A DNA stretch of 64,000 nt from Bog-473 sp963807675 (GCA_963807675.1 CAWECP010000002.1:620001-684000), one strand, 5' to 3'. Positions 41,099 to 50,894 are shown, counted from the first letter of the stretch. The notes: generated by a model from the sequence alone, not told the origin. Made by a program: numbers and translations.

Positions 41099-42130
41099 TC
41101 AGAGGCCGGGGATGCGCTCGAGCACCCGGGCCAGGCGCCCCGGCAGATCGGCCCGGTTGAAGTGCTCGGCCGCCACGGCGTGGTTGTGCTCGAGGAGGGC
41201 GCGGTCGGGCGACGAGAGGAAGGCGCCCAGGGGCGCCGGGTCCGCCGCGTCGAACCAGCGGAAGCCGAACGCGGCCAGCTCGGCGGCCACGGGATAGGGG
41301 CCGACGGCGAGTGGCCGCCGGTACGTGGCCGACTCGACCGACGGGTTGCCGAAGCCCTCCCAGGTGGAGGGCAGCAGCACGGCGTCGCATGCCGCGTAGG
41401 CGTCGGCGATGCTGCCGCCGGCCCCGGTCTCCCCGAGCACGACCGGGCAGCGGGCGCGGGCCAGCAGCCGCTCCAGCTCGGGCCCGTACCCATCTTCGGC
41501 CGGCCCGAGCAGCCAGTAGGTGCCGCCAATCGCCTCGGCGAGTGCCAGTGCTCCTTCGACGTTCTTGCGCGGTAGCGCCCGCGTGGGCTGGAGGAGCAGC
41601 GCCGTCGCGCCCCCGACGCCGAGCCCGTCCCGCGTGCCGCTGCGGTCGCCGAGAGGCGGGTCGGGGTCGAAGGTGTTGTAGACGGTCGTGGCCGCGATGC
41701 CGCGCGCGGCCAGGTCGCGACGGCTGAGCTCGTTGATGGTCACATGGGCCCACGACCGGTCGTCGGGCGGCGGTTGATGGTGAGCCAGGTGCGGTCGCTG
41801 CCACGGCAGGTCGTGATGGTGCATGAGCGCGGGCCGACCGGCGCACACTGCCGCGACGACCCCGGCCGCGCCGGGGTTGAGGGGCAGCGAGCACAGGTTC
41901 TCGACGACCACCAGGTCGCCCGGCGCCAGGGCCGCCTCGACCTCGGGCCGGGTCGGGGGGTCGCGCGCCTCGATGGCCAGGCCGGGCAGCACGGTGTCCA
42001 CCGGCCCGGCGCCGGCGATCGTGCGCACGTCCCACCCCAGGCGGCCCAGCGCAGCGGCCCACTTGGCCCCCTCGACACTGACCCCGTCCCCTCCCCCCAG
42101 GCGGAACGAGATCATGCAGGCCGTCGGCAC
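41099..42130 (-). CDS. glycosyltransferase family 4-like
   Basis: About 343 residues. GT-B fold: an N-terminal domain with FRLGGGDGVSVEGAKWAAALGRLGWDV and a C-terminal domain with LLQPTRALPRKNVEGALALA, LGPAEDGYGPEL and the acidic E-x7-E donor motif STWEGFGNPSVESATY. A start upstream of about 42135 would run into the divergent gmd promoter, so GTG 42130 is chosen; ATG 42115 is the alternative. The acceptor is unknown. Its neighbour gmd makes GDP-4-keto-6-deoxymannose, so a deoxysugar-containing glycan is plausible. Confidence 0.82.
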   Translation of the reverse strand: MPTACMISFRLGGGDGVSVEGAKWAAALGRLGWDVRTIAGAGPVDTVLPGLAIEARDPPTRPEVEAALAPGDLVVVENLCSLPLNPGAAGVVAAVCAGRPALMHHHDLPWQRPHLAHHQPPPDDRSWAHVTINELSRRDLAARGIAATTVYNTFDPDPPLGDRSGTRDGLGVGGATALLLQPTRALPRKNVEGALALAEAIGGTYWLLGPAEDGYGPELERLLARARCPVVLGETGAGGSIADAYAACDAVLLPSTWEGFGNPSVESATYRRPLAVGPYPVAAELAAFGFRWFDAADPAPLGAFLSSPDRALLEHNHAVAAEHFNRADLPGRLARVLERIPGL

Positions 42131-42194
42131 GGGCGCACTGTACGTGCGTGCCTGCGGCCGTCGTGCAGCCCCCTGTCGGGTAGCGTTGCCAGCC

Positions 42195-43166
42195 ATGGCA
42201 AAGCGGGCATTGATCACCGGGGTGACCGGTCAGGACGGGTCGTACCTGGCCGAGTTCCTCTTGTCGCAGGGCTACACCGTCATCGGCATGGTGCGGCGCT
42301 CGAGCACGGTGAACTTCGAGCGCATCGCCCACATTCAGGACCAGCTGGAGCTCGTGGCCGGCGACCTGCTCGACGAGGTGTCGCTGATCAACATGCTGCG
42401 CGACCACCGGCCGAACGAGGTCTACAACCTGGCCGCCCAGTCCTTCGTCCAGACCAGCTGGAACCAGCCGGTCCTCACCGGCGAGACGACAGCCATGGGC
42501 GTCACCCGCCTCCTCGACGCGATCCGCCTCGTCGACCCCGACATCCGCTTCTACCAGGCCAGTTCCTCCGAGATGTTCGGCAAGGTGCTGGAGGTCCCCC
42601 AGAGGGAGTCGACGCCTTTCTACCCGCGCAGCCCCTACGGCGTGGCCAAGGTCTACGGGCATTGGATCACGGTGAACTACCGGGAGAGCTACGACCTCCA
42701 CGCCACCTCGGGGATCCTGTTCAACCACGAGTCGCCCCGGCGTGGCCTCGAGTTCGTGACGCGCAAGGTGACGCACGGCGTCGCCCGCATCGCCCACAAG
42801 CTCGACGACAAGCTCTTGCTGGGCAACCTCGACGCGCAGCGCGACTGGGGCTACGCGGCCGACTACGTGCGCGCCATGTGGCTCATGCTGCAGCAGGATG
42901 GGCCCGGCGACTACGTGGTGTCGACGGGCGAGACCCACGAGGTGCGCGAGCTGTGCCGCCTGGCCTTCGAAGCGGTGGGCCTGGATTGGCAGGAGCACGT
43001 CGTCATCGACGAGCGCTTCCTGCGCCCGGCCGAGGTCGACCTGCTGGTCGGCGACCCGGCCAAGGCGCACTCCGTGCTGGGCTGGAAGCCCGACGTGGAC
43101 TTCGCGGACCTGGTCACCATGATGGTGGAGGCCGACATGGACCTGATCCGCAAGAGCCTCAGGTAA
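42195..43166 (+). CDS. gmd: GDP-mannose 4,6-dehydratase
   Basis: Converts GDP-D-mannose to GDP-4-dehydro-6-deoxy-D-mannose, precursor of fucose, rhamnose and perosamine. The protein is 323 residues: extended SDR fold with GVTGQDGSYLAE, RRSSTVNFERI, NLAAQSFVQTSW, the catalytic Glu/Ser area YQASSSEMFGKV and YGVAKVYGHWI (YxxxK), and NHESPRRGLEFVTRKV. All are Gmd-specific. ATG 42195 is used. It is divergent from the glycosyltransferase. Confidence 0.95.
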   Translation: MAKRALITGVTGQDGSYLAEFLLSQGYTVIGMVRRSSTVNFERIAHIQDQLELVAGDLLDEVSLINMLRDHRPNEVYNLAAQSFVQTSWNQPVLTGETTAMGVTRLLDAIRLVDPDIRFYQASSSEMFGKVLEVPQRESTPFYPRSPYGVAKVYGHWITVNYRESYDLHATSGILFNHESPRRGLEFVTRKVTHGVARIAHKLDDKLLLGNLDAQRDWGYAADYVRAMWLMLQQDGPGDYVVSTGETHEVRELCRLAFEAVGLDWQEHVVIDERFLRPAEVDLLVGDPAKAHSVLGWKPDVDFADLVTMMVEADMDLIRKSLR

Positions 43167-43226
43167 TCGGGGGCCGCGGTCCTCACACCTGCCGTACCCG
43201 CCGCGATCTCGGCCGATCCGGCCGGC

Positions 43227-44012
43227 GTGCTCGTCGCCTTCGGCGCCGGGATCCTCTCGTTCGTCTCGCCGTGCGTCCTGCCGCTGGTGCCGGGCTACGT
43301 CTCCATGGTCTCGGGGCTCTCGGCCGCCGAGCTGTCGGCGGGCGGCCAGGGGGCGACGCCCTCGGCCGTCCGCGGGCCGGTGCTCAAGGGCATCGGCCTG
43401 TTCGTGGCCGGCTTCACGGTGGTGTTCGTCGCGCTCGGCGCTACCGCCTCGACGATCGGCCAGGTCCTGAAGAACAACCGGATCGAACTGCTGTACGTCA
43501 GTGGGGCCGTCATCGTCTTCCTCGGCGTGGTCATGATCCTCAGCGCGCTGCCGTCGCGCGTGTGGGCGCACGCCGGCACCGGCACGCTGGGCGTGGTGTC
43601 CCGTCTGACCGGCGAGCATCGCTTCGACGTGCGCCCGTCGAAGCTCGGCGCCTGGGCGGCGCCGCTCATGGGGATGGCGTTCGCCTTTGCCTGGACCCCG
43701 TGCATCGGGCCGGTGCTCGGCGTCGTCCTCGGATTGGCCAGCCGCACCGGGACCTTGGTCGGCGGCGTGGTGTTGCTGTTCGCCTATTCGCTGGGGCTGG
43801 CCGTACCCTTCGTGCTGGTCGGCCTGGTCTTCGGCCGGCTGACCGGCTGGCTGGCGCAGGCCCGGCACTGGCTGTGGGCCGTGGAGTTCGTCGCCGGGCT
43901 GCTCCTCATCGGCTTCGGCATCCTCCTCCTCACCGACAACGTGGGCTGGGTTTCGAACCACATCTCGAACCTGCTCGACGACGTGGGGCTGGGACGGCTC
44001 TCGACCAGTTAG
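43227..44012 (+). CDS. ccdA: cytochrome c biogenesis protein CcdA (thiol-disulfide transporter)
   Basis: Carries reducing equivalents across the membrane to extracytoplasmic thioredoxin-like proteins. It is 261 residues with six transmembrane helices and both halves carrying the catalytic cysteine: SFVSPCVLPLVPGYVSM in helix 1 and FAFAWTPCIGPVLGVVL in helix 4. An internal loop (AHAGTGTLGVVSR) separates them. It would supply reductant to CcmG at 56 kb. GTG 43227 is the first start in frame; no strong ribosome site is visible. A hairpin follows its stop. Confidence 0.93.
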   Translation: MLVAFGAGILSFVSPCVLPLVPGYVSMVSGLSAAELSAGGQGATPSAVRGPVLKGIGLFVAGFTVVFVALGATASTIGQVLKNNRIELLYVSGAVIVFLGVVMILSALPSRVWAHAGTGTLGVVSRLTGEHRFDVRPSKLGAWAAPLMGMAFAFAWTPCIGPVLGVVLGLASRTGTLVGGVVLLFAYSLGLAVPFVLVGLVFGRLTGWLAQARHWLWAVEFVAGLLLIGFGILLLTDNVGWVSNHISNLLDDVGLGRLSTS

Positions 44013-44030
44013 GTTCGGACCCCCCGAACC
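44012..44030 (+). terminator. hairpin after ccdA
   Basis: GGTTCGG-ACCCC-CCGAACC, a perfect 7-bp stem touching the ccdA stop region. A run of nine A's follows at 44043-44051. There is no T-run, so any termination is probably Rho-linked. The rest of the 236-bp gap up to the kinase start shows no gene. Confidence 0.5.
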
Positions 44031-44266
44031 CCTCCCCGGGCGAAAAAAAAACATCGGGAGCCCGGACGTCCGCTCCAGCTTCACCGTTTGTTGAAAAGTC
44101 GGCTTCGGGAGCACTTGAGAACATTGGGACGTTCGGCCTGAATTCGGGCCAGGCTCACTCTCGGCCGACCGTCTTCCCTGCTGACGACGGTTTTTGCCGC
44201 AAATGTGCCATCGGCCCTCTCAGTTGGGGGCTCAATGCGGGAGCCGACCGCGCCGTTTAGAAGTAC

Positions 44267-47200
44267 ATGGCACTCCAGGGTTGCGCCGTCGAAGCTGCGC
44301 CCGCCCCCGTGGCTGGGGCCGTCCTCCCGACCGGGGGTGAAGCGACGAAGTGGCGCATCTCCACGCCGGTCCGATGGGCCGTCGCCGTCGCCGCCGGCTG
44401 CATTGTCGCCTACTCGATCTGGGTGCTCGCTCGCCCGACGGGCTCGTACTCCCTCCTGGTCGACGGCTGGGGCATCGATGTGCTCGAGCTGGCGCTGTGC
44501 GCCCTGTGCATCGCCCGGGTCTTCGAACCGAACTGGCGGGCCAGCACCGCGGTGACCCGGGCCGTCCCCGTCGTTCTCGGCGTGGCCTGCCTCTCGTGGA
44601 CGGTGGGCGACGTCCTGACCACCATCCAGTCCTTCGGCGGCGCCACACCCCCGGTCCCCTCGGCCTCCGACGTCTTCTACTTCGCGTTCTATCCCGTCGC
44701 CTTCGTGTGCTTCGCCATGCTCATCCGGCGCGGCAACGGTGGCGCCTTCTTGGCCACCTCCCTGGACGGGGTGATCGCCGGGTTGGCGGTCGCCGCTCTC
44801 TCGGCCGCCCTGGCGGAACGGGCCGGGCACTTCACCCACACCACCGCGCTGGGGGCGGGGACCAGCCTGGCCTATCCCTTGGGGGACGTCCTGCTGTTCG
44901 TCTTGGCCATCGGCGGGCTGACCATGTTGCCGCGCGGGTTCAGGCCCTTCTTCGCCGTCGTCTGTGTCGCCTTCGTGGTCGCCGACGTCGGGGATACCTT
45001 CAACCTGCTGCAGCCGGGCAGCACGGTCGGCGCCTTCGCCGATGCGCTGGCGTGGCCCATCTCCATCGCGCTGTTCGCGCTGGCGGCCTGGCTCCTGCCG
45101 GCAAACGTCAAGACCACCGGTGCCGAGTGGTTCGCCGGCTTCGGGCTGCCCACGTTCGGCGCGGTGATCAGCGTCGGCATCTTCCTGACGGCCAGCTTCG
45201 GCCACGTGTCCAAGCCCGCCCTGGTGCTCGCCACCTTCACCATTGTGGTGGCCGGCCTCCGGTTGGCCCGAGCCGTGGGGGAGGCCCACGCGCTGAGGAC
45301 GGCTCGTTTTCGCTCCCTGATCGACAAGACCTGGGACCTGATCGTCGTGACCGAGGCGGACCTCCGGATCGCCTACATGACACCGTCGGCGCAGCGCGTG
45401 TTCGGGCGCCGGCCCACCGAGCTCGAGAACGAGCCCTTCACGCATATCGTCCATCCCGACGACTCCCACGTCGTCCTGGACCATGTGCTCGACCTCAAGG
45501 GCGACGCCGAAGAGGCGGCGACGTTCGAGGTCCGCATGCAGCATGCCAGTGGCGAGTGGCGGACCATCGCCTGGACGGCGTCCAACCTCTTGGACGATCC
45601 CTCGGTCAACGGCTACGTGCTCAACGGGTTCGACGTGACAGAGGCCCGCCAGGCGTCCGAAGACCTCTTGGCGGCGCGCGATGCCGCGCTCGTCGCGTCG
45701 AAGACGAAGTCGGAGTTCGTGTCCATGATGAGCCACGAGATCCGCACTCCCATGAACGGGGTCATCGGGCTCACCGAGCTCCTAATGGAGACCGATCTCG
45801 ACGACGACCAGCAGGAACTGGCTTCGGGCGTGAAGGTCTCGGCCGACAGGCTCCTGGTCATCATCAACGACATCTTGGACTTCTCCAAAATCGAGGCCGG
45901 CAAGCTCGAAATCGAAGAGGTCTCGTTCGACGTCCGGCGTGTGGTCGACGACGTCGGCCGGATTCTGGCAGGAGCCGCCCACGCCAAGGGGATCGAGCTG
46001 CTGGTCGACGTCGACCCGGGCGTCCCGTCGGCCCTGCTCGGCGACGAGACCCGGATTCAGCAGGTGCTCCTGAACTTCGGGTCGAATGCCGTGAAGTTCA
46101 CCGCCGAGGGCGAGGTCGTCATTCGGCTCGGCGTGCTGCACGAGAACACGGCACGCGTGGCATTGCATTTCGAGGTGACCGACACCGGCATCGGCATCGC
46201 CGAGGGGGACGAGGAGCGATTGTTCACCGCCTTCGCGCAGGCCGACACGTCGACCACCCGCAGGTTCGGCGGGACCGGGCTGGGCCTCACGATCTGCCGC
46301 CAGCTGGTAGAGCTCATGGGGGGGCAGATCGGGTTGGCCAGCACCCCCGGAGCCGGCTCGACCTTCTGGTTCGAGTTGTCGCTGCGCCGCTCCGACGACG
46401 CGCCAGCCGGCGAGAAGCCGGACGCCCCCCGCACGCTCTCCGGTCAGCGGGCGCTCGTGGTGGACGACAACGCCACGAACCGGCGCATTCTGCGCCAGCA
46501 GCTGACCTCGTGGGGTGTCGAGGCGGTGGAGGCGACCAACGGCCACGAGGCACTTGAGCTCGCCGTCGCCGCCGGCCGCGGCGCGACCGTGTTCGACCTC
46601 GCCATCATCGACCTCAACATGCCCGGCATGGACGGGATGGAACTGGCGCAGGCCCTCAAGGCCGACCCGCTGACGCAGGCCACGGTCCTCTTCCTGCTCA
46701 GTTCGTCCGGGCAACGGCTCGAAGCGGCCGAGTCCCACCTGCTCGGCTTCGCCGCCAGCATGACCAAGCCGGTGCGCGCCTCGGAACTCTTCGATTGCCT
46801 GATCACCAGCCTCCACTCCGGAGACGCGCGCCATCGGGAGGCCGTCTCAACGCCGGCCACACAGAGTGACACGGAGGTCGTAGGGATGATCCTGCTGGTC
46901 GAGGACAACCACGTGAACCAAATGGTGGGCTCGAAGGTGCTCCAGAAGCTGGGGTACTCGTTCGCCATCGCCAACAACGGCGTCGAGGCGGTCGACGCGT
47001 TCCGTACCGGCCCCGGCACCTACGACGCCGTCCTCATGGACTGCCAGATGCCGGAGATGGACGGCTACCAGGCCACGGTGGCCATCCGTGAGCTCGAGGG
47101 GACGGCGCGGCACACGCCCATCATCGCCATGACGGCCGCCGCCATGGAAGGCGACCGGGAGGCCTGCATGGCGGCGGGGATGGACGACTTCATCTCCAAG

Positions 47201-47677
47201 CCGGTGCGGCTCGAGGCGGTGGCCGAGGTGCTGGCCCGCTGGATCACCACCTGCGGATCCGACCAGGACCCGGGCGCCGAGGCGACCACGGACGCCGCCA
47301 CGGGCGCCGGCGCGCCTGGGAACGACCCGCTGGATCGCTCCCAGATCGACCTCCTGCTCGACCTCGACGACGGCGAGGGCAGGGCGCTGAGCGAGATCGC
47401 CGAGGAGTACATCGCGCACTGCAAGCAGGTGTGGGTCGAGCTCCGGCGCACTCTGAGCGCCGGCGACGTGGCGGCGTTGGAGCGCAGCGCCCACACCCTG
47501 AAGGGCGCCAGCGCCAACGTCGGCGCCAGCACGCTGGCCCAGCTGTGCGGCGCCCTCGAGAGTCACGCCCGGATGGAGCAGCTGGACGAGGCGAGCGGCC
47601 TCATGGACCAGTGCGACGCCGAGTTCGCCCGGGTGCAGGACGCCCTGGAGGTCCTGACGGCGTCGGCGGGAACCTGA
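44267..47677 (+). CDS. membrane hybrid sensor histidine kinase with PAS, two REC domains and Hpt
   Basis: A 1136-residue phosphorelay protein. About residues 30-335 form a multi-helix membrane sensor. A PAS domain (~345-460) is followed by HisKA with phosphoacceptor His in SMMSHEIRTPMNG (~489), HATPase (N-box LNFGSNAVKFT ~602, DTGIGIAEGDE, GGTGLGLTI), REC1 (Asp in IIDLNMPG, ~781), REC2 (Asp in LMDCQMPEMDG, ~924) and a C-terminal Hpt with His in RSAHTLKGASA (~1075). This is the BarA/ArcB-like plan with an additional receiver. The response regulator with GGDEF starts 2 nt after its stop, so it is the likely partner. The membrane region has no family I can name; the signal is unknown. Confidence 0.9.
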   Translation: MALQGCAVEAAPAPVAGAVLPTGGEATKWRISTPVRWAVAVAAGCIVAYSIWVLARPTGSYSLLVDGWGIDVLELALCALCIARVFEPNWRASTAVTRAVPVVLGVACLSWTVGDVLTTIQSFGGATPPVPSASDVFYFAFYPVAFVCFAMLIRRGNGGAFLATSLDGVIAGLAVAALSAALAERAGHFTHTTALGAGTSLAYPLGDVLLFVLAIGGLTMLPRGFRPFFAVVCVAFVVADVGDTFNLLQPGSTVGAFADALAWPISIALFALAAWLLPANVKTTGAEWFAGFGLPTFGAVISVGIFLTASFGHVSKPALVLATFTIVVAGLRLARAVGEAHALRTARFRSLIDKTWDLIVVTEADLRIAYMTPSAQRVFGRRPTELENEPFTHIVHPDDSHVVLDHVLDLKGDAEEAATFEVRMQHASGEWRTIAWTASNLLDDPSVNGYVLNGFDVTEARQASEDLLAARDAALVASKTKSEFVSMMSHEIRTPMNGVIGLTELLMETDLDDDQQELASGVKVSADRLLVIINDILDFSKIEAGKLEIEEVSFDVRRVVDDVGRILAGAAHAKGIELLVDVDPGVPSALLGDETRIQQVLLNFGSNAVKFTAEGEVVIRLGVLHENTARVALHFEVTDTGIGIAEGDEERLFTAFAQADTSTTRRFGGTGLGLTICRQLVELMGGQIGLASTPGAGSTFWFELSLRRSDDAPAGEKPDAPRTLSGQRALVVDDNATNRRILRQQLTSWGVEAVEATNGHEALELAVAAGRGATVFDLAIIDLNMPGMDGMELAQALKADPLTQATVLFLLSSSGQRLEAAESHLLGFAASMTKPVRASELFDCLITSLHSGDARHREAVSTPATQSDTEVVGMILLVEDNHVNQMVGSKVLQKLGYSFAIANNGVEAVDAFRTGPGTYDAVLMDCQMPEMDGYQATVAIRELEGTARHTPIIAMTAAAMEGDREACMAAGMDDFISKPVRLEAVAEVLARWITTCGSDQDPGAEATTDAATGAGAPGNDPLDRSQIDLLLDLDDGEGRALSEIAEEYIAHCKQVWVELRRTLSAGDVAALERSAHTLKGASANVGASTLAQLCGALESHARMEQLDEASGLMDQCDAEFARVQDALEVLTASAGT

Positions 47678-47678
47678 C

Positions 47679-48662
47679 GTGAGGGTGCTCATCGCGGACG
47701 ACGAGCCGACCAGCCGCCTGCTCCTCACGGCGATGGTCTCCAAGCTCGGCCACGAGTGCCTGGTCGCCGAGGACGGGTTGCAGGCCTGGGAGCTGCTGTC
47801 CGGTGGCGGGATCGACGTCCTCCTGACCGACTGGATGATGCCGGGCGTGGACGGGCCCGCCCTGTGCCGCCGCGTCCGGGAAGAGCTCATCGACGACTAC
47901 ATCTACATCGTCCTGACCACCGGGCTCGAAAACCCCGAGCGCGTACTCGAGGGGATGGGCGCGGGGGCCGACGACTACCTGACCAAACCGGTCGACTCCT
48001 TCTCGGTCCGGACGCGCCTGGTGGCCGCCGAGCGCGTCACCCGTCTCCACGGCCGGCTGGCCGCCACCCAAGCCGAGCTGGCCAAGGTCAACGTCGAGCT
48101 CCTGGAACGCTCGCTGACCGACGAGCTCACGGGCCTGGGCAACCGCCGGCGCATGGAGGAGGACCTGGAGCGGACGCACGCCCGGGCCCTTCGAACCGAG
48201 CGCAGCTACGGGATCGCGCTGTTGGACATCGACCACTTCAAGCTCTTCAACGACCACTACGGCCACGTCGCGGGCGACGCTGCGCTGCGGGACGTGGCCG
48301 CAGGCATGAACCTGGTGACCCGGGCGGGGGAGTGCGTCTACCGCTACGGCGGGGAGGAGTTCCTGCTCCTGGTGCCGGACTGCGAGAGGGCCAACGTGAT
48401 CTTCACCGCCAGCGAACGAATTCGCCAGGCCGTGGTGGACCTGGGTATCCCGCACGACGCCCGGCCCTCGGAGCCTCCGTTGGTCTCCTTGAGCGGGGGC
48501 GTGTCGACGTGGTCGGCCGGATCGAACGTGACCGCAGCGGACGTGGTCGGACAGGCGGACGAGGCCCTCTACCGGGCCAAGTCGGCCGGCCGCAACCGCA
48601 TCATGGTGTCGCGGACGGTCGCCCTCGATGCGGTCAGCGGAGCGATGGTGGCGGGGACCTGA
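47679..48662 (+). CDS. response regulator with GGDEF diguanylate cyclase domain
   Basis: A 327-residue PleD/WspR-like protein. REC (residues ~1-120) has acidic ADDEP, the phospho-Asp in LLTDWMMPGVDG and the Lys in DDYLTKPVD. A coiled linker leads to the GGDEF domain (from ~150: SLTDELTGLGNRRRM, LDIDHFKLFNDHYGH, active-site RYGGEEF). The active site GGEEF is functional in type. No RxxD inhibitory site is directly visible before GGEEF. The start GTG 47679 is 2 nt after the hybrid kinase stop, so phosphorylation probably controls its c-di-GMP synthesis. Confidence 0.93.
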   Translation: MRVLIADDEPTSRLLLTAMVSKLGHECLVAEDGLQAWELLSGGGIDVLLTDWMMPGVDGPALCRRVREELIDDYIYIVLTTGLENPERVLEGMGAGADDYLTKPVDSFSVRTRLVAAERVTRLHGRLAATQAELAKVNVELLERSLTDELTGLGNRRRMEEDLERTHARALRTERSYGIALLDIDHFKLFNDHYGHVAGDAALRDVAAGMNLVTRAGECVYRYGGEEFLLLVPDCERANVIFTASERIRQAVVDLGIPHDARPSEPPLVSLSGGVSTWSAGSNVTAADVVGQADEALYRAKSAGRNRIMVSRTVALDAVSGAMVAGT

Positions 48663-48675
48663 GCGGGCGGGGACG

Positions 48676-49557
48676 TCAACGGCCCCCAGTCGTCTCCGCC
48701 CGCTCGGAGAGCACCTCGGCGAGCGTTTTGGCGAACGTGTGCACGTCGCCCGGCCACCGCCCCGACACGTAGGACCCGTCGCGCACCACGAAGGCTGGAC
48801 GGGAATCGGTCATGGAGTCGCGGGCGCGTCCGCTCGCCTTGCGCCGCCAGTCCGGCGTGCCCTTTTCGACGTCGGCGAAGTCGCCCGGGTCCGCCAGTGC
48901 CCGGGTCACCTCGCGTTGGACGCCCATGTACCCCCAGCCCTGACCAGGCTCCTCCACGTAGGTGCGGTAATAGTTCGGGTCCCAGAAGCGGGTCCAGTGG
49001 GCCAGGTTCCACGCCTTGGACTCGAGGGCCCACGTGAGCGCGGTCGTCCGCCGCCCGTACAGGACCGAGCGCCCCGTGGCGGGGTCGAGGGCCCGGGCCG
49101 CCACCAGCACCCCGTGGCAGATGGCGCCGACGGGCTTGCCCGCCGCGAAGGACTCGACCGCCATGCGGTGCACCTCGGGGCTCTCGAGATAGACCCGCAT
49201 CCCCCTCGCCCGGTGCCCGCCCGCCAGCACCAGTGCGTCGTAGGCGCTCCGCCGAGCCGCCGCCCAGTGCAGCGGCGACACGAACGCGGCGTCCGTCAGC
49301 AGCGCGGCGTAGGCCCGGCGCGCCGCGGCGTCGGCCCGCAGCACGCGGCCTACCAGCACCAGCCGGCGCAGGCCGGGGAGGAAGCCCCACGGGTCGAGCC
49401 CCCGGCCGGTCACCATGAGGTCGTCGGCCCGGCCGGGCTGGCCGTTGGGGGTGGCGAACGCCACCCGGTGCCCGGCCCCCGTCAGCACCTGCCAGGTCAC
49501 CGCCACCTCGGTGGGGTCGAAGTCGCAGGCCGGGATCGGCATCAGCACGGTCGCCAT
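48676..49557 (-). CDS. DJ-1/PfpI family protein
   Basis: A 293-residue class-I-glutamine-amidotransferase-like protein. The nucleophile elbow is GAICHGVLVAAR (Cys ~151), after the glycine-rich LVLAGGHRARGMRVYLESPE. It begins MATVLMPIPACDFDPTEVAVTWQVLTGAGH. At 293 residues it is longer than a typical DJ-1 (~190), with an extra C-terminal block and a GDVHTFAK near the end. The ATG at 49557 is favoured because an upstream extension is unlike the family. Chaperone, glyoxalase or protease-like activities are all possible for this group. Confidence 0.75.
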   Translation of the reverse strand: MATVLMPIPACDFDPTEVAVTWQVLTGAGHRVAFATPNGQPGRADDLMVTGRGLDPWGFLPGLRRLVLVGRVLRADAAARRAYAALLTDAAFVSPLHWAAARRSAYDALVLAGGHRARGMRVYLESPEVHRMAVESFAAGKPVGAICHGVLVAARALDPATGRSVLYGRRTTALTWALESKAWNLAHWTRFWDPNYYRTYVEEPGQGWGYMGVQREVTRALADPGDFADVEKGTPDWRRKASGRARDSMTDSRPAFVVRDGSYVSGRWPGDVHTFAKTLAEVLSERAETTGGR

Positions 49558-49663
49558 CGCAGCGGTCGACACTAGCGACGGCGCCCGGCCGCCCCGGGGC
49601 GGCGGCGACACCGTGGCGTTAGGGTTTCGCCGGAAGCACGTGCTCGACAGAGGAGGTACCGCC

Positions 49664-50176
49664 ATGACCGACATCGACTCCGGCACCGGCACCGACGCCG
49701 GCACCTCGCCGATCTTCTCCCTCGAGGACAGCCTCGAGGAGCTCTGGGTCAGGGCCTACCAGGGCGAGGTGCTGGGCGAGGCTCTGTTCGGCGCCATCGC
49801 CGACCGGCTCGACGACGCCGAGCACGCCCGCAAGATGCGCGTCCTGGCCACCCTCGAGCGCAAGACCAAGGAGGCCGTCGCGCCCGCCCTCAGGCGCGCC
49901 GGCATCTCCACCGACCCCGACCCGGCCATGCTCGAGCTGGCCGACGCGCTGGCCGTCGACGTCACGTGGGGCGCGTTCATGAGCGCGACCGTGGAGATCA
50001 CCAAGCAGTACATCCCGCTGTACGAGCGCATCGGCGAGCTCGATCCGTCCGAGCACGCCGCCTCCGAGCTCCTCGTCGCCCACGAGGTCGCGTTGCGCGA
50101 CTTCGCCGACAAGGAGCTGGCCGGCGACACCACGACGTCGCTCCATGCCATCGACGCCCTGGCGCACATGCGCTGA
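49664..50176 (+). CDS. ferritin-like helical-bundle protein, unknown role
   Basis: A 170-residue protein with four long helices. Glu and His residues occur where ferritin-like proteins bind metal: AYQGEVLGEALF, LERKTKEAVA, SATVEITKQYIPLYERIGEL and AHEVALRDFADKEL. A short acidic N-terminus precedes the helices. AGGAGG at 49650-49655 supports ATG 49664. Ferritin-like is a fold inference; a diiron or dimetal centre is plausible but the ligand set is incomplete by motif reading. The methyltransferase gene follows 12 bp later. Confidence 0.6.
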   Translation: MTDIDSGTGTDAGTSPIFSLEDSLEELWVRAYQGEVLGEALFGAIADRLDDAEHARKMRVLATLERKTKEAVAPALRRAGISTDPDPAMLELADALAVDVTWGAFMSATVEITKQYIPLYERIGELDPSEHAASELLVAHEVALRDFADKELAGDTTTSLHAIDALAHMR

Positions 50177-50188
50177 GCCGGAGCGGTC

Positions 50189-50894
50189 GTGCCGGACTTC
50201 GCCGCGTTCGATCGCCGCCACTACGACGTCATCGGCGTGCGCGCCGGCTACGAGGCGTGGGCACCCACCTACGACGACACCGTCGACGACGCCATGGACC
50301 TGGCGCTGCTCGACCGCCTCGACTCGGTCGACTGGCGCAACGTCACCCGCGCCGCCGACCTCGGCTGCGGCTCGGGCCGCACCGCCGCCTGGCTGCGCCG
50401 CCAGGGCCACTTCCCGATCGACGGCGTCGACGTCACCGCCGCCATGCTCGACCTGGCCCGCCGCCGCGGCCTGCACGACGGCCTCGTCGAGGCCGATGTG
50501 CGCGACACCGGGCTGCCGTCCGACGCCTACGACCTCGTCGTCTGCGTCCTGGTCGACGAGCACCTGCCCGAGCTCGGCCCGCTCTACGCCGAAGCCCGCC
50601 GCCTGCTCGCCCCCGACCGTGCCGCCGCGTTCGTGCTCGTCGGCGTCCACCCGTTCTTCCTCATGGCCGTGGGCATGCCGACCCACTTCGACGGCCCCGC
50701 CGGCCGGCCGGTCGCCATCGAGACCCACATCCACCTCCCCGGCGAGCACGTGGCCGCCGCCCGCGCCGCCGGCCTCGACCGCGGCCGAGCTGCACGAGGG
50801 CCATGTCGGCGACCGCCTCATTGCGCTGAAGCCCAGCTGGGAGGCCTACCGGTTCTGGCCGTTCAGCTACGCCTGGGTCTGGTCGCCCACCTGA
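50189..50894 (+). CDS. class I SAM-dependent methyltransferase, frameshifted
   Basis: About 234 residues when repaired. Motif I is AADLGCGSGRTAAWL with the VDVTAAMLDLARRR acidic strand after it, then LPSDAYDLVVCVLVDEHL. After about 50778-50788 the reading shifts to a frame ending TAAELHEGHVGDRLIALKPSWEAYRFWPFSYAWVW. The total of 706 nt is one base over 235 codons, so one inserted base (or two missing) fits. The target is unknown. GTG 50189 start, 12 bp after the ferritin-like gene. Confidence 0.75.

Noticed and set aside
50189..50894. Programmed ribosomal frameshifting at the methyltransferase or regulator shifts
   Set aside because: No slippery heptamer with a downstream pseudoknot is evident, and the genes have no known recoding.
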